Notes under the pieces: generated by a model
Told to the model about the DNA's origin: nothing
The model's database searches: none
What the model saw: the letters and a program-made list of their open reading frames with translations, nothing else
Shown: positions 35,801 to 47,878 of the stretch, in pieces
Layout: each line of letters opens with the position of its first letter
Numbering within the stretch: position 1 is the first letter of the stretch
DNA from: Chamaecrista fasciculata
Taxonomy: Eukaryota > Streptophyta > Magnoliopsida > Fabales > Fabaceae
Direction: 5' to 3'
NCBI GenBank assembly: GCA_003254925.1
Contig: QANZ01045097.1
Span: 138,879 to 202,878 of the forward strand
Length of the DNA: 64,000 bases
Position numbers and translations under genes: made by a program

Positions 35801-36098
35801 TGATACCGAGGAAGCAGACGGGGAAGAGGATTGAGTTTGGGGCAAATATGAGAACGACGTCGTTTTTCTTGATACCCAGATGGAGAAAGCCATGGGAGAC
35901 TTTGAGAACCAAGGACTTGAGCTCCGAGAAAGAGAGAGTTTGGGAGGAATCTGAATCGATGAGGGCGGGTTTTGATGGGAAAGAAGAGATATCTCTGAAG
36001 AGAAATGAAACAATGGAGAGATCATCGTTTTTGGGAAGCACAAGGGAAGGCCTCAGAGACCTGTAAATTCCGTCTCGACCATATCCAGATCTCTGCAT
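32841..36098 (-). CDS. 4CLL7: 4-coumarate:CoA ligase-like 7 type acyl-CoA synthetase
   Basis: Acyl-activating enzyme that adenylates a carboxylic acid with ATP and passes it to CoA. Six exons join in frame into 541 residues: 36098-35094, 35010-34821, 34049-33904, 33574-33507, 33381-33279 and 32954-32841, all with GT/AG borders; the stop is TAA at 32,841. The AMP-binding P-loop is [10 protein letters not shown] (195-204). GYGMTE is at 336-341, GEIWVRGP at 387-394 (family box II region), then [12 protein letters not shown] and [16 protein letters not shown]. The C-terminal catalytic lysine is in [11 protein letters not shown] (K527). The start [17 protein letters not shown] and overall sequence are very close to Arabidopsis At4g05160 (4CLL7), a peroxisomal enzyme linked to fatty acids and jasmonate precursors. 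The protein ends SKI, a weak variant of the peroxisomal SKL/SKM signal. A TATA-like CATAAATAC lies about 97-105 bases before the ATG. It is unlikely to be a true lignin 4CL. Confidence 0.95.
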
Positions 36099-36194
36099 TC
36101 TACTTTTCTACTGTGAAAGAGCTTATCTATCTTCGTTATTCAAGCATAAACCCAGTGTGTTCTTCAATGTTTCAAACTTTCTCTGTTTTCCTCT

Positions 36195-36203
36195 GTATTT
36201 ATG
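36195..36203 (-). promoter_or_regulatory. probable TATA box of the ligase gene
   Basis: CATAAATAC on the minus strand, about 100 bases upstream of the start codon, in a leader otherwise free of ATG on that strand near the start. Position and sequence are plausible only. Confidence 0.4.
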
Positions 36204-36451
36204 CACAGACAGGACTCAAATTAATTCTCTCCTTTTTTGTTTCATTTTAAAAGGATAAAGTTTTTAATTTGATCCCTTATCCTATTTTATTTGGAAAACT
36301 ATTTATTTCTTAATTTTTTTTTCCCAATCATTTATTTCTTAAATATTATCTTAAAAAAAAAAGAGATAATATTGATTTAAATTTAAATATTTTGATATAT
36401 AATTATATATATATATATATATATATTATTTTGTAAGATTATTATAAGCAG

Positions 36452-36889
36452 GTCAAAGTGTATTTTTAGTCCCATAACTTTTATTTGTGTTTCAATTTTG
36501 TCCCATAACTTTTTTTGGTGCATTTTTGGTCCATATCTTTGTAAAAAGTAGCAGATTTGGTCCCGTATCACTTTTGGTCTCATATCTTTTGATCATGTTG
36601 CAGAATTGGTCACATGTCTTTGCAAAATGTTTCACCACCAGTCCCATCTGATAAGAAAATATGAGACTAATTTCGCACTTGACCCAAAGACATGAGACCA
36701 ATTCTACAATCTGATTAAGAGATATAGGACCAATTCTGCAACATGACCCCAAGATATGGGACCAAAAATGCAACACGGGACCAAATCTGGAATTTTAGTA
36801 AAAGATATGGGACCAAAAGTGTAATAAAAAAGTTATAGGACCAAATTGAGACTTTAGCAAAAGTTATGGGACCAAAAGTGCACTTTGAC
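36452..36889. mobile_element. TIR element (MULE-like MITE), about 438 bp
   Basis: GTCAAAGTGTATTTTTAGTC with CCATAACTTTT at the left answers AAAAGTTATGGG and CCAAAAGTGCACTTTGAC at the right. Arms continue with CATATCTTT/AAAGATATG motifs. ATTATAAG is found on both sides (36,441-36,448 and 36,890-36,897) but three extra bases sit at the left, so the duplication is imperfect. Confidence 0.65.
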
Positions 36890-37423
36890 ATTATAAGTAA
36901 TATCTACATTTGAATTGGAGATAAGAATGTTAAGATTAATGATAGTCAATCCAAGACAAAAATAAAAATCAGTCGGTCCAAATTAAAGATGAATTTGAGA
37001 CTTAATTTTAATACAAAATTAACACGCTACACAAGATTTTTTTTCTTGGTAGGAGGAACACAACTAAAATGCAAGTCTGTCCATAATCCAATTATTCCAC
37101 CAAATAATACAAAAATAGCCATGACTGACCCTATGAGTGTCCATAATAAATGTCGATGGATCTTGTTATATATTTTTTTTGGTTAAATAACATCGAAATT
37201 TTTGTTTGACAATAACAAAATTTTCGGTACCACAATAACTATAGAGAGTATACTGAATGTACCTTACGAATATAACGTCTAAATTCTATAACCAATCTCA
37301 TAACCGGCCAGTTCTAATAAACTAATCATTACTGCAAAAAATAACAAGTTCAGTATATTGATAAAAAAAAAAATCATAATATCACTTAATTTTAAGGTAT
37401 TATTGATTTTTTTTTTTGGTGAA

Positions 37424-37517
37424 GACAATGGCATTATTACGACATGATTAGTTGACTGAGAAATAAAGGAAATAAAAATACACAGTCAACTAATCATGTC
37501 GTAATAATGGCATTGTC
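37424..37517. repeat. near-perfect short hairpin, 34-bp arms
   Basis: GACAATGGCATTATTACGAC... (37,424-37,457) pairs with ...GTCGTAATAATGGCATTGTC (37,484-37,517) with a single mismatch, leaving a 26-base loop. The TTC/GAA flanks lengthen the pairing slightly. It could be a tiny MITE or a small-RNA precursor. No sequence of a known miRNA family is recognised. Confidence 0.8.
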
Positions 37518-37855
37518 TTTCTTTCGTCGTAAATGGATAACTTGTGATAATTAGAAGTTGGTCCATTTTGAAAATGAGTTGATTGATAATTTATAAGGCC
37601 GTCAATTTAAATATCGTTACTAATATGAAGATTTTGATGATGAATAATATTTAAATATTTGTGTAAACACTAGTTAAACCTATAACTATAAGTACACTAT
37701 TGCCTTGATTAACTTTCAAAATTCAACTTACCTAATTTTATATTAAAAAAAACAACAACCAAAGAAATGGGTACAACGTAATTGTGATTTGTGAACACTG
37801 AACTCAACAACTAGGGAGGCCAATGTGTAAACCACTAACTAATTAATTAATTAAT

Positions 37856-38100
37856 GAGTAAACTAGCAAATCAGTCCCTGAATTATGAAGCGGTTACAGA
37901 TAGATCCCTGGATAAAGCTAATAAACGAATAAGTCCTCAAATTTATCGCACGTTAAACGAATCGATCCCTCCGTCAACCTGACGTTTCAAAAAACGTGAC
38001 GTGACACTTTAACTGCCACGTCAGTATGAAGTTAACGAAAAAAAAAAATGCCAACTAGGTCTGGACTATATTTGATTTTTTTGGCCCAGACTATATTTGA
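37856..38100. mobile_element. one-sided remnant of a GAGTAAACT-type element
   Basis: GAGTAAACTAGCAAATCAGT, TACAGATAGATCCCTGGAT, AAACGAATCGATCCCTCCGT and CAACCTGACGTTTCAAAAAA closely parallel 62,701-62,880. The opposite end is not found, so it is truncated. Confidence 0.6.
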
Positions 38101-39720
38101 ATTTTCTTTTAAGTTTATAAAGCGTTAAACTGTCTCTTTTTGTTTCTTTAAAGGGCAGATTGATAAACTGCCTCTTGAATCTTGTCTTTTATTTCAGTAT
38201 GTGGAAAGTTATTTTAAACTATGTTCATGAGCTTCATGTTTTAAAATATTTATAAAATTGAATAAAAATAAAAGGACATGCATGGAGATGCTTTTAATTC
38301 AGTTTTAAATATTAAGGAAGATTCTGACGTAATAAAAAAAGAAAAATAGAAAAGGCGTGTCCATTTAAGAATTAAAGTCATTGAACTAGTTTAGTACTAT
38401 CATCACATGTTCATGTGCATACAAAAGATGCTTCTCAGTTTCTAATGCGTCAAACATTTTTAAAATGATTCTGTGGGTACATTAAGTGGGGAAGGTGAGA
38501 TTTAGGAATCTGTCTATAAATAATTGTTTTTCCTCCCTATAAAATTATAAAATTTCGTGTAGAATGTGAAAGCCGATGGATCAGAATCATGGTTTATATC
38601 GACAAACATAAAATGATCGAAAACAAATATTATGTTTTGTTATTATGATATATAGAAGATGAGAGAGATGAATGATTCGTGTATGACATTTATAGCTAGA
38701 CAATACAGGAAAGAGAAAGCTAACTGAGTATAACAAACTTCAGTTACTAACGAACTATTCTAACTAATCTAACTAATTCTAGCTAACTGAGTATAACGAA
38801 CTTATTTACCAATAAGTTTCAGAAGTTCATACTTATGAGTTATGAGTTATAACAAAAATAAATAAAAGGATTGGCCAAAAAAATAATTCAGTAAAAGGAC
38901 AGCCACATACATAAGCATATTGGTTGGTGAGGACATGTCACATGAGGAGGGACTGTGTGAGGCCGGGAGCCATTAATGAAGGTAATTATGGATATTCAGG
39001 TGGCGAAAGTTAGATTTTTTAAAAAATTAATTATTTAATTTCTGATAGAGTTGATCTAACTATATTGAATATTGATTAAGTTTTTCTTAGGCGCCAAAGT
39101 AAGAGAAAACATAATAAAAGATTTTTTAAGATGAGGAAAGTGTTGAATTTTATTATTATTATCGTCGAGTCATACAAAGAAGGTGGATGAAGAAGATACG
39201 ACCAATTTTAGAAAGCTAATAAAACAACTTATGAGATCCCATATTAGAATGGCCCGTAATAGAGGTTAACTTACCACGACGGGTCGCTGTAACAAAAGAA
39301 GATAATTTGACATAGTTCGAAATTAAAAAAGAGAATTAGATGAATTATCAAAGACATTACGATACACCTCTCTAGCAGTGACAATCATGGTGATGGCCTT
39401 TAGAAAAGAGATGTTTTAAAATTCAAAGGTCTTAAGTGAACACAGTTAAAAACTCAGGGGGCTTGTTTGTCAAATTTTAAAACTTAAGAGTATTTTTTGT
39501 CTCTAACCTAAAACTCAAAGGATCTTAGTGTAATTTAGCCCAAATATTAAGTACTACCTTTTGACTTCATGGCATCTGACGTATTATCACTATATTTTGC
39601 CATATCATCATTATAAAATAGTAAACTACTCGTCACGTTGCTACCACGTTGAGGCAATCCAATTCACAAAGTTGAGAAATTGAAAGTAGCCTAATGGCTT
39701 CAAGTGGAAATTCATTGGTT
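38101..39720. other. intergenic, no gene recognised
   Basis: AT-rich sequence. A short repeated motif (AACTAACTGAGTATAAC / AGCTAACTGAGTATAACGA) occurs at about 38,718-38,800. No ORF of interest, no inverted terminal structure and no RNA gene is seen. Confidence 0.4.
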
Positions 39721-39737
39721 AACTAGAAAATGTAAAT

Positions 39738-39982
39738 GAGTAAACTACTAAATTGGTCCTTGGATTATTGACTCGCTGATAGATTGGTCCCCGAATTTAG
39801 AAAATTAACAAATAGGTTCTTCTGTGCATATTATTCGGGAACCTATTTGACTAACGTTAGAAAAATTCGGGGACCTATTTGACTCGTTAGAAAAATTCGG
39901 GGACCTATTTATCAATTTCCTAAATTCAGGGACCAATCTGTCAGCGAGCCAATAATCCAGGGACCAATTTGATAGTTTACTC
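39738..39982. mobile_element. MITE, 245 bp, with 10-bp target duplication
   Basis: GAGTAAACTACTAAATTGGT at the left answers the inverted ACCAATTTGATAGTTTACTC at the right; pairing continues through TTGACTCGCTGATAGATTGG. AAATGTAAAT flanks both ends (39,728-39,737 and 39,983-39,992). A short internal direct repeat (AAAAATTCGGGGACCTATTT) occurs twice. Confidence 0.88.
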
Positions 39983-40013
39983 AAATGTAAATTTAATAAT
40001 AAGATGTATTAGG

Positions 40014-40515
40014 CAGTGATGTGAAAACCGGACCGGACCGGCCGGTCGGACCGGTTGGACCGCTACCCGAAGACACAAGCGAGTTGGTTCAATCATTTGA
40101 ACCGGAATGATGGTTGGACCGGATTGAACCGGAAATAACCGGCCAAGAACCGGAAAACCGGGTCCAACCGCTGGACCGGACCGGCGGTTCTCAATTTTTT
40201 TTACAAAAAATCATTTTGAGTCTTGTAGGGATCGAACCCATGCCCTTTCTTCACACTCCTAGCACCTTTACCATCCCAACTATGAGGCTCTATTAGCTTT
40301 CTCTTACCAATTGTTTTACTTATCTAATAAATTAATAGATTTAATGCATCTCTTAGACCCAAAAAAAAAATATATAGAGGTTTATATTTAATATATTAAA
40401 AATATTTATTTATTGCGTCATCCGGTCCAAACATCCGGTCCGACCGATTCAACCGATCCGACCGTGAACCGAACACTTGTCCGAGTCTTTGTCCGGTTCG
40501 GTTATGACAACACTG
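40014..40515. mobile_element. hAT-like MITE, 502 bp, with 8-bp target duplication
   Basis: CAGTGATGTGAAAACCGGAC at the left and GTTCGGTTATGACAACACTG at the right are imperfect inverted ends. GTATTAGG flanks both sides (40,006-40,013 and 40,516-40,523), an 8-bp duplication as for hAT elements. Subterminal regions are full of CCGGACCGG. A relative is at 58,078-58,825. The centre holds a tRNA-like promoter segment (see separate entry). Confidence 0.85.
40229..40273 (-). promoter_or_regulatory. tRNA-like A and B boxes inside the hAT-like MITE
   Basis: On the minus strand, TGGTAAAGGTG (40,263-40,273) fits the pol III A box with one mismatch. GTTCGATCC (40,229-40,237) fits the B box exactly; 25 bases lie between. 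The surrounding sequence does not fold as a complete tRNA that I can verify, so a tRNA gene is not claimed. Confidence 0.45.
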
Positions 40516-40683
40516 GTATTAGGTCACGACGTAATGACGTTATAGTTTATGTTTAGTTGATTTTATCGATCAATGATCATCACTTAATAATTTATTTTGT
40601 AAAATAATAATTAGCAACCCATTCACTAAAAGTTTTTGTAACGTCATTTAACAAAACAAAAAAAAGTAGGCCTGATTAACTGT

Positions 40684-40752
40684 TGGGCTGATTTTTGGGC
40701 TTTGGCCCAATTTTGATGGATAAGAGATAAATTGTATGTAGCTAAGGGCCCA
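40684..40752 (+). promoter_or_regulatory. site II (TGGGCT/GGCCCA) motifs upstream of glyoxalase I
   Basis: TGGGCT at 40,684 and 40,696, the palindrome TTGGCCCAA at 40,702 and GGGCCCA at 40,746, all within 100 bases before the ATG. Such site II elements, bound by TCP factors, are typical of plant housekeeping promoters. No TATA box is apparent. Confidence 0.6.
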
Positions 40753-40778
40753 AAAGGCTTTTTCTATCCTCGTCACCT

Positions 40779-43571
40779 ATGGCAGCTGTCTCTTCCTTGA
40801 CGTCGCTCACCGCCACTTTACGTCGCCTTTCTCAGTTTCGATTCACCGATCCTCTTTTCCGATCAAATTTAACCTCACTCTCATTCGCCACCAAAACAAA
40901 GGTTAAACGCGAATGTTTTCTCTTAACTTTTAACATTGTTGCTTTCAGTATTCTCACTTCTGTGTGTCTGTGTTAATTTCCCCTTTTCCGCAGAAGCCGA
41001 GTCAAATTCGGTTGTTTTCAATGGCTTCGGAACCGAAAGAGTCACCTGCTAACAACCCTGGTCTTCAGTCGACCCCTGACGAGGCCACTAAGGGATACAT
41101 CATGCAGCAAACTGTGGGACTTTCTTCAATTCATTTATACAGTACATTTCTATATTTTTTGTAATTACTGAATTGGTTTTGAGTGATAATTATAATGGCT
41201 ATTTCAAACTCTCAATTGCAGATGTTTAGAATTAAGGACCCGAAAGCGAGCCTTGATTTTTATTCTCGCGTATTGGGCATGTCGTAAGTCTTTCTCTTGA
41301 ACAAAGTTTCTGGATTGATTTTTAATGTTCGAAAGTGGACTTTTCATTATCACTGTCGCTGATTTGTGTCTTCAAAACCTAGCATGGTACTGCGTATATT
41401 TTGTTTTAGGTGGGGCCTTGGGGGTAATTTGTTCTGTTCCTTTATGTGTATATATATATATATATATATATCAGTTTTGAAATGCAAGAGGAGAAGCCGG
41501 GTACATGTGGTTCTGCTGTTTTTTGTGTTGTGGCAATTGGAAATGTGTTTATAATCAACTCAACAAGAAAATAGTTTACAAAAGGAAATAAGTGAATGTG
41601 AAGGTTGATTGATAATTATACCTGTACCTGTATTACTTCATGATGAAAACTCTTCGTTGATTCAGGCTGCTTAAGAGGTTGGATTTTCCAGAAATGAAGT
41701 TTAGCCTGTACTTTTTGGGTTATGAGGTAAGATATAATATTATATACCTCTTCTTCGTTCTTCTCCTGTTAGTGAGATAGTGCCTATTTGGTTGCATGAC
41801 TTAATTGAAATATACGTAAGTTGAGCCATTCAGTTGACCTCTGTCTGGCAATATCTAATATCTCAACCAGAGTAAAAATCTACATTTATGACTCCAGTCT
41901 CTATAAATCCATTAGTTGAATGAATCACGAGTGTTTTGTTTTTTTGGAGAGGTTTCTGATCTTTTTGTGACATGTTCCTTGGTGTAGGATCAGGCAGCAG
42001 CTCCAAGTAATTCTGTTGATAGAACCGTATGGACTTTTGCTCAGAAGGCTACCATCGAATTGACACAGTACAACCTAATTTTGTCATTTTTTTTAATAAA
42101 ATCTCATTTCTTTTTGAAATCATCTGACGATAAAATAATGTACAGCAATTGGGGCACTGAAAGCGACCCAGAATTCAAAGGGTACCACAATGGAAATTCA
42201 GAACCTCGTGGCTTTGGTATGTATCATTTTTTTGTCAATTTTAGAAATATTTAGTAGATTTTGACTGCAAAGCCTTAGTCGATGCTTCACTTGATGGTTA
42301 GATTTTTCAGTCGGTTATTGTGGGATAATACTGACATATTATTGCTCTTAGATGTAGATGTGAAAGTTAAGTTCTTATTTGATGCTCTGAAGGAACATAT
42401 AAATATTTTGTCTCATGTAATTTAACAATCTGTGTTTGCCTCATTTTGAGTTGAATCCATAGAGGCATTGTTCTTATAGATGATGAAGTTAGTCTCAATA
42501 TTTTTATGACACTCGTAGGCCATATTTTTTAAAATGTTTGTAGTACACAACTAACACAAGTATTGGTGAAATTGAGAACTAGAAGCATTTCTTAGTTTGT
42601 TTTGGTTCTATAATTTTGTTCATTCAGGTTTAGATTCTTACATTGGTTAAACTTGGTGAGCCGTGTAGTAATATAGATCAAAGCAAAAGAACCTCAAACA
42701 AGCAAATAAAAGAAAAGAAAAATCTATTAAAGGATTACTGTCCACAAGCGGTTTTGGAAAATTTTTATTGTCCATAAGTGGGAGATAGTGTAATTTATTC
42801 CTATTTACCAGTTACTCTGGTGACTTGGTTTCTTGTGACATTAACATTTCTGTAGTCGATCAAATTTTTACTGCTATTTACTGGCTATATTTCATATTGT
42901 ACTTGGCCATCTTTGGTTATATAGACTCTCAGAATCTAATGGTAAGCACTAAGTTGTCCTTCTACTTCAGGACACATTGGCATCACAGTTGATGACACGT
43001 ACAAGGCATGTGAAAGATTTGAACGTCTGGGAGTTGAGTTTGTTAAGAAACCAGTTGATGGTAATAAGCTTCTTAATTCCTATTCCTTCTCATGGTTTCT
43101 GGATATTTACGTGAATATAATGTCAGAAATACAAAGTGTTTTACAAACCCGCATTAGGTTGGATGACTTGTGTTCAAGCCCAAGGTCTGGTTATACTATA
43201 CAGCTAGCTGGCTCTGATAAATTTTTTGTATTCTGCTTGACAATACATTTTGGGTCTTGTTTTTGTTCATTTATTTCTCTGTATTTCCCTTCAATTTGAA
43301 GCTTTTTATGTTCAAACGGATAACTTTGTAGGTAAACATATATTAAAAATGGTGGGAAAATTGAGGATGGTGTCTGACTTAAAAAACTTGGATTTAAACT
43401 CAGTAGGTAGTTTATTTGGCTGAAAAGTTATCATTATAGATTTCAATATTTTCTGAGGAATTTTATGTAGGAAAAATGAAGGGAATAGCATTCATAAAGG
43501 ACCCGGATGGATACTGGATTGAAATCTTTGATCTTAAAACAATTGGAAGTATAACTGCTGGTGCTTCTTAA
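40779..43571 (+). CDS. GLX1: lactoylglutathione lyase (glyoxalase I), organelle-targeted
   Basis: Converts the methylglyoxal-glutathione hemithioacetal to S-lactoylglutathione, the first step of methylglyoxal detoxification. Eight coding exons (40779-40901, 40994-41113, 41222-41283, 41666-41726, 41988-42067, 42146-42216, 42971-43060, 43471-43571) join in frame to 235 residues with GT/AG borders throughout. Metal ligands by analogy with human GLO1 are Gln80 (MQQTMFRIKD), Glu146 (IELTHNWGTE), His174 (GHIGITVDD) and Glu220 (DGYWIEIFD). Residues 1-50 are Ser/Thr/Arg-rich with one acidic residue, like a chloroplast or mitochondrial transit peptide. The catalytic protein resumes at Met51 (MASEPKESP), where cytosolic forms of about 185 residues begin, so two products from alternative starts are possible. 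It resembles Arabidopsis At1g08110. Confidence 0.95.
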
Positions 43572-43597
43572 GTTAGTGAATGAGATGCCACCTTCAG

Positions 43598-43711
43598 GTA
43601 GTCAAGAATGATTTTGTTTTTTCTTTCCACATTTTTTTACATTATATTATTATTTTTATTATTATTTCTCCTCACTTTTTCGGAATAAAAAAATTATGAT
43701 TTTTGTTTCAG
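43598..43711 (+). other. probable intron in the glyoxalase I 3' UTR
   Basis: CTTCAG|GTAGTC at 43,597/43,598 and TTTGTTTCAG|GTGGG at 43,711 are good donor and acceptor sites just after the stop codon, with a T-rich tract between. An AATAAA at about 43,944 could be the polyadenylation signal. Confidence 0.5.
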
Positions 43712-44136
43712 GTGGGATGGCTTTTAGAGATCGATAGGCCATTTCATCTCTTAGCAGATTTACCTGCAGAGTTGTGAAGCTGTTCGTTGTACTTATAAAA
43801 TTTCTTCTATTTCCCATGTGGAATATTTTGAACCTGGAAAAACTTCTATAACCATTCCGACCTGTGTTTTCGAGTTCCTATTTGCCGTATAAACTTGGAA
43901 AATGAAAACCTATTATGAGGTTGTTATTACTTATTATATCTGTAATAAAAAAGCATGGGTTATTTTCTAGTTTCTACGTATACTGAAGTTTTGATTGTTA
44001 TCAATAATTTTTGCCTTGATTATTGGCTATGAGGAAATCAATAGAGGGATCAGGAATTTAGCTTTTGTGAAGTCTTGAAATTGAAATCAATATTGGGCTT
44101 GTGTCCAAGTCTAAGGCTATTATGTCGATTTTCAAT

Positions 44137-44904
44137 GGTCAAAACTTCAAATTGGTCTTAAATAAATGAGATAGATTTTAAATTGGTCATAAATATTTTA
44201 TTTATTTTAGATTGGTCTTATATATTATCATAATTTTTCAAATTGGTCTCACATTACTAAATGTGAAGATATCTCTTTTATTTTAAGTTTTAATGTGACG
44301 AATTTAGAGTCATAGATTGCTTTTGAAAAGTATTTTCTCTATTCAGTTTGAATTGTCAACAAATAAAACCAAATTGAGTTTTGAAGGTGGGTCACTTGTT
44401 TCATAGTCAAACAAGTAAAATTGACTCTTGAAGAATTATTTCTTCGGCTAGTTGACCATTTGCAAATAGAGTCAAATTGTGTTTTTCACTCTTACTTTCA
44501 AACTTATTTTCGGAGCACGATTTCATCTCGTTTGCAGACAATCTCAACTGAACAGAGAAAGAATTCTTCAAGAGTTGACACATAGTTTTACAATCGTAAC
44601 ATTCAAACTTGAAATGAGTTATATATAAATAATTTTTCTTGTTTTACTGAGTAACCCATTTTTTGAACTCAATTTGACCTCCTTTCTTAATGACTCCAAT
44701 TGAATAGAGAAAATATTTATAAAAAACAATTTGTAGTTCTAGATTCGTCGCATTTAAACTTACAATGAGATAGATATGACAACATTAAATAGTTTGGGAC
44801 CAATTTAAAAAGTTATAAAAATATAATGACCAATCTAAAATAAATGAAACATTCGGAACTAATTTGAATTCAACTAAATTTGGGATCAATTCGAGATTTT
44901 GACC
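44137..44904. mobile_element. foldback/TIR element, about 770 bp
   Basis: GGTCAAAACTTCAAATTGGT at the left answers GATCAATTCGAGATTTTGACC at the right. The arms continue with ATTGGTC/GACCAAT-type words and pair over much of the length (AATTTAGAGTCATAGATTGC against the inverted segment near 44,735). No clear target duplication is seen. It is the same general type as 56,489-57,006. Confidence 0.65.
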
Positions 44905-46936
44905 GTTTTCTGCAGCGAAGGTTGGAGATTCCAGTTCCGTGATAGTTTAAACGTGCAATCATATCTCAGTTGAGATAGTAAAGTTGTCTTCTAGGGTATG
45001 GTTGATCATAAGAGACAAGATTTGGAAAGGTGCAAAAGCAACCAGTCCCAAGAAAACTGATTATGACCACTTGAAAATAAGCTTGTTTACTATTCACAAT
45101 CATACCCTCTGCTTTCTTGCATCACTCATTTGATAATTGATACCTAAGTCAATGCAACTTACACCTTTGACTTCTTCAAGTAAAAACCTTTTCTCTATGC
45201 TAATCTCTACCCAATCATCAATTTTTGTTAACCTAAACTTAAGTGCTTGCTTGCATTTACAAGCTATGTATAAGCTAGCTCTTACCTGCCACTATCAATG
45301 TCATTTACTATCATTTTGCTTAATTTATACAAATTTATAAAACAAACATGGAGGCATCCAAATGCTTATGAGACTTGGGAGTTAGGAGTCTAAGTTGACG
45401 GCTATGAAAATTTTCAAGATGTAAAAACTATTAAAGAATATTATACGTATAAGTTAAAGTTTTTTTCCCTCTATATTTCAAATATCTTGAAGACAAACTC
45501 TACAATGTTGAATGTTCTAAATCATGAAGTATGAACAGAACCAATGATACACACTCTTGGTTTCGTATGAACGTATATATATAATAATATAATACATTGA
45601 ATAAGAAATACTGGGTTTGATTATTTACGCTGAAGCAATCTTTTAATTTATCCACCTAGTTTATTAATAATAAGTGGAAAGTGGTGTATGAAATAGTTGA
45701 ATTTGTGTGCAATGAATTACAATAACAAGCTGGATGACTAATAGGTCGCAGACAATGGTCAATTCAGAGTCCTACAGGTGGATAATTTATATAATTAGGC
45801 CTAATTAAAACTGACTTTAATTAAATTAAACATGTGTGTGCAACAAGTCCAAGCCTCCTCTACTATGCTTTTTGATGAAATTATCTAACACGTACTGTTC
45901 TCGTAATCCCTTCGTTACTTGTTGACAACTAATACCATCTTAATAATTGATTAAACAAAACAATAGTGGACCTTTATTATATGATAGTTGTATTTAAAAT
46001 GTCAGACTGTACGTTGGGCCATACCTTTTGACCTTTACACTTCACCAGAAAAGACATTCCCTGAAAAAACCAAAAATATGACTATAACATCTCTATATTT
46101 TCCATGTTTCTATATATAAAAAAATAAAAAAGGATTTTACATTTTTCAAAAATGTGCAGTGGCATAGGATTCAACGCAGCTGGCAATCTCAATAGTTTAT
46201 TTGTGAATGATGTAGATTTTACACAGTGAGTCGAAGGGTTGACACGTTATTCAACACCAAAAAAGATAATTAAGCTAATACATTTCATCTCGAAGTTTTT
46301 ATATGTCTATTCATTTTCTCTCCATAACATGATTTTCTGATATTTGACTCTGTATTGTTTTTGAATAAGAAAACCCAGAGAAGGAACCACAACCATTTAT
46401 GGAGTTTAGATTTTGCTATATATATATATATATGTTTTCTTATTCTTAGAAGGGATGGGATAATCTAGTGACATTCAAAATGAATTTTGATTACATTGAA
46501 TGATCTTTTGACTTTAAAATTTGAAGCCATCCAATATTCTTGAGGTGGTTTTCAGCAGAAAAAATAAAAGCCACCAGAGAATTTTATAGTGAAAATTGTT
46601 TAGAAGTCAAAATTTTGGGATTTTTGAATAATGAAATACGTAATAAATACTTTTGTTCTTGTTGAATATGCATTATAAAAATTAAAGATATTTTCTTAAG
46701 AAAAAAAAAAGGGCATTTATTTGGCACACATTCATAAAGAAGTTCATAGCTTTTGCCTTAGACGTTGGAATAAAATATTAAACTTCAAAAGAAACTTTTT
46801 CAAAAACAGCGATCATCAATATAATATGCATGTTGAAGAATTAAAATTTTTTTGGTTTCTCACTGCTTTGAACCTATAGATCATCCCACGCAAAACTCCA
46901 AAATTGTGCCCACCCTCTACTCTTGGCGTTTATTTC

Positions 46937-46980
<44 letters not shown>

Positions 46981-47870
46981 TATGTTGATATTGAAATTTG
47001 TGGCGAACAAGCTCTGGAATCCGACACTCTTCACAAAAAGATTCTTCCGTAGGGTTTCAAATTTTTTTTGGTAAACTAGGGTTTTCAAATTTTGTTTCTG
47101 ATAAATCTTGCTCCAGATCGAATACCTTACCTTTGACGAAGCAAAAACGAATAGGGTAAACTCTCATTTTCACATTTCTAATATAAATTTATACGCAACA
47201 AATCTTTCTGGAAACATTCATTTGAGCAACTTTTCTTTAAATTTAAAATGGTTTCCTTTACTGAAAATTCAACTTAATAAACAATTACTACACTTCTTAG
47301 AAATTCTAAGTACTTATTTTAAGCATTTGAGGCTCTTCCATGTATATAAAAAACAAGACACAAATTCTAAAATTGAAGTACGGATCATTGAAAGAAAGGT
47401 GCACATGATTGTTTATTTTTTTCCTGCTTACTTTCTTTTCTGGTTTTTCGTAGTTCGTACCTTTGAAGTTTAGAGAGAGAGAGAGAAAGTTTGTTTCTTT
47501 TCTAGATTTCTGAACTTAAATTTGTGATTGGGGGGTTTTGGCACCGAGAGAAAAACAAAAGAGAGAAGAAACATTAACAAAATCTAGCATGAATGTCATC
47601 TTGACTGATCCAAAAGGATATACATAAAAATATAAATAAAACAGAGAAGAAGTGGGGTTTTAGTTTTACCATGTACTGTCTGTCACAATAATAAGAAATG
47701 TTTCATCTCATCAAAATACACAAACACAGAACCCCATAAACTCAAAGTTCTGAAATCAGAAATCAGAAAAATCTTACCCCCTTACCCCATCATATCTTTC
47801 TGATTTTACTACTTCCACACTTCCACTCACTCACTCTTCAGTTTTGCTCAGATCAGTACTCTCTTCCTCT
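44905..47870. other. intergenic, no gene recognised; microsatellites
   Basis: Contains (TA)n at about 46,418-46,433 and a run of ATT/TTA triplets at about 46,940-46,980. An open frame of 121 codons at 47,108-47,473 has AT-driven composition and no recognisable domain, so it is not called. The 3' UTR of the minus-strand MYB gene probably covers the last few hundred bases. Confidence 0.45.
46940..46981. repeat. (ATT)n microsatellite
   Basis: Fourteen or so uninterrupted ATT triplets in T-rich sequence. A likely polymorphic marker. Confidence 0.9.
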
Positions 47871-47878
47871 TCTCTTGA

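Noticed and set aside
35437-36250. Plus-strand ORFs opposite the ligase gene
   Set aside because: Shadows of the long first exon of the minus-strand 4CLL7 gene.
47108-47473. 121-codon plus-strand ORF downstream of the MYB gene
   Set aside because: AT-driven composition, no domain, no homologue I recognise, no promoter or splice evidence.
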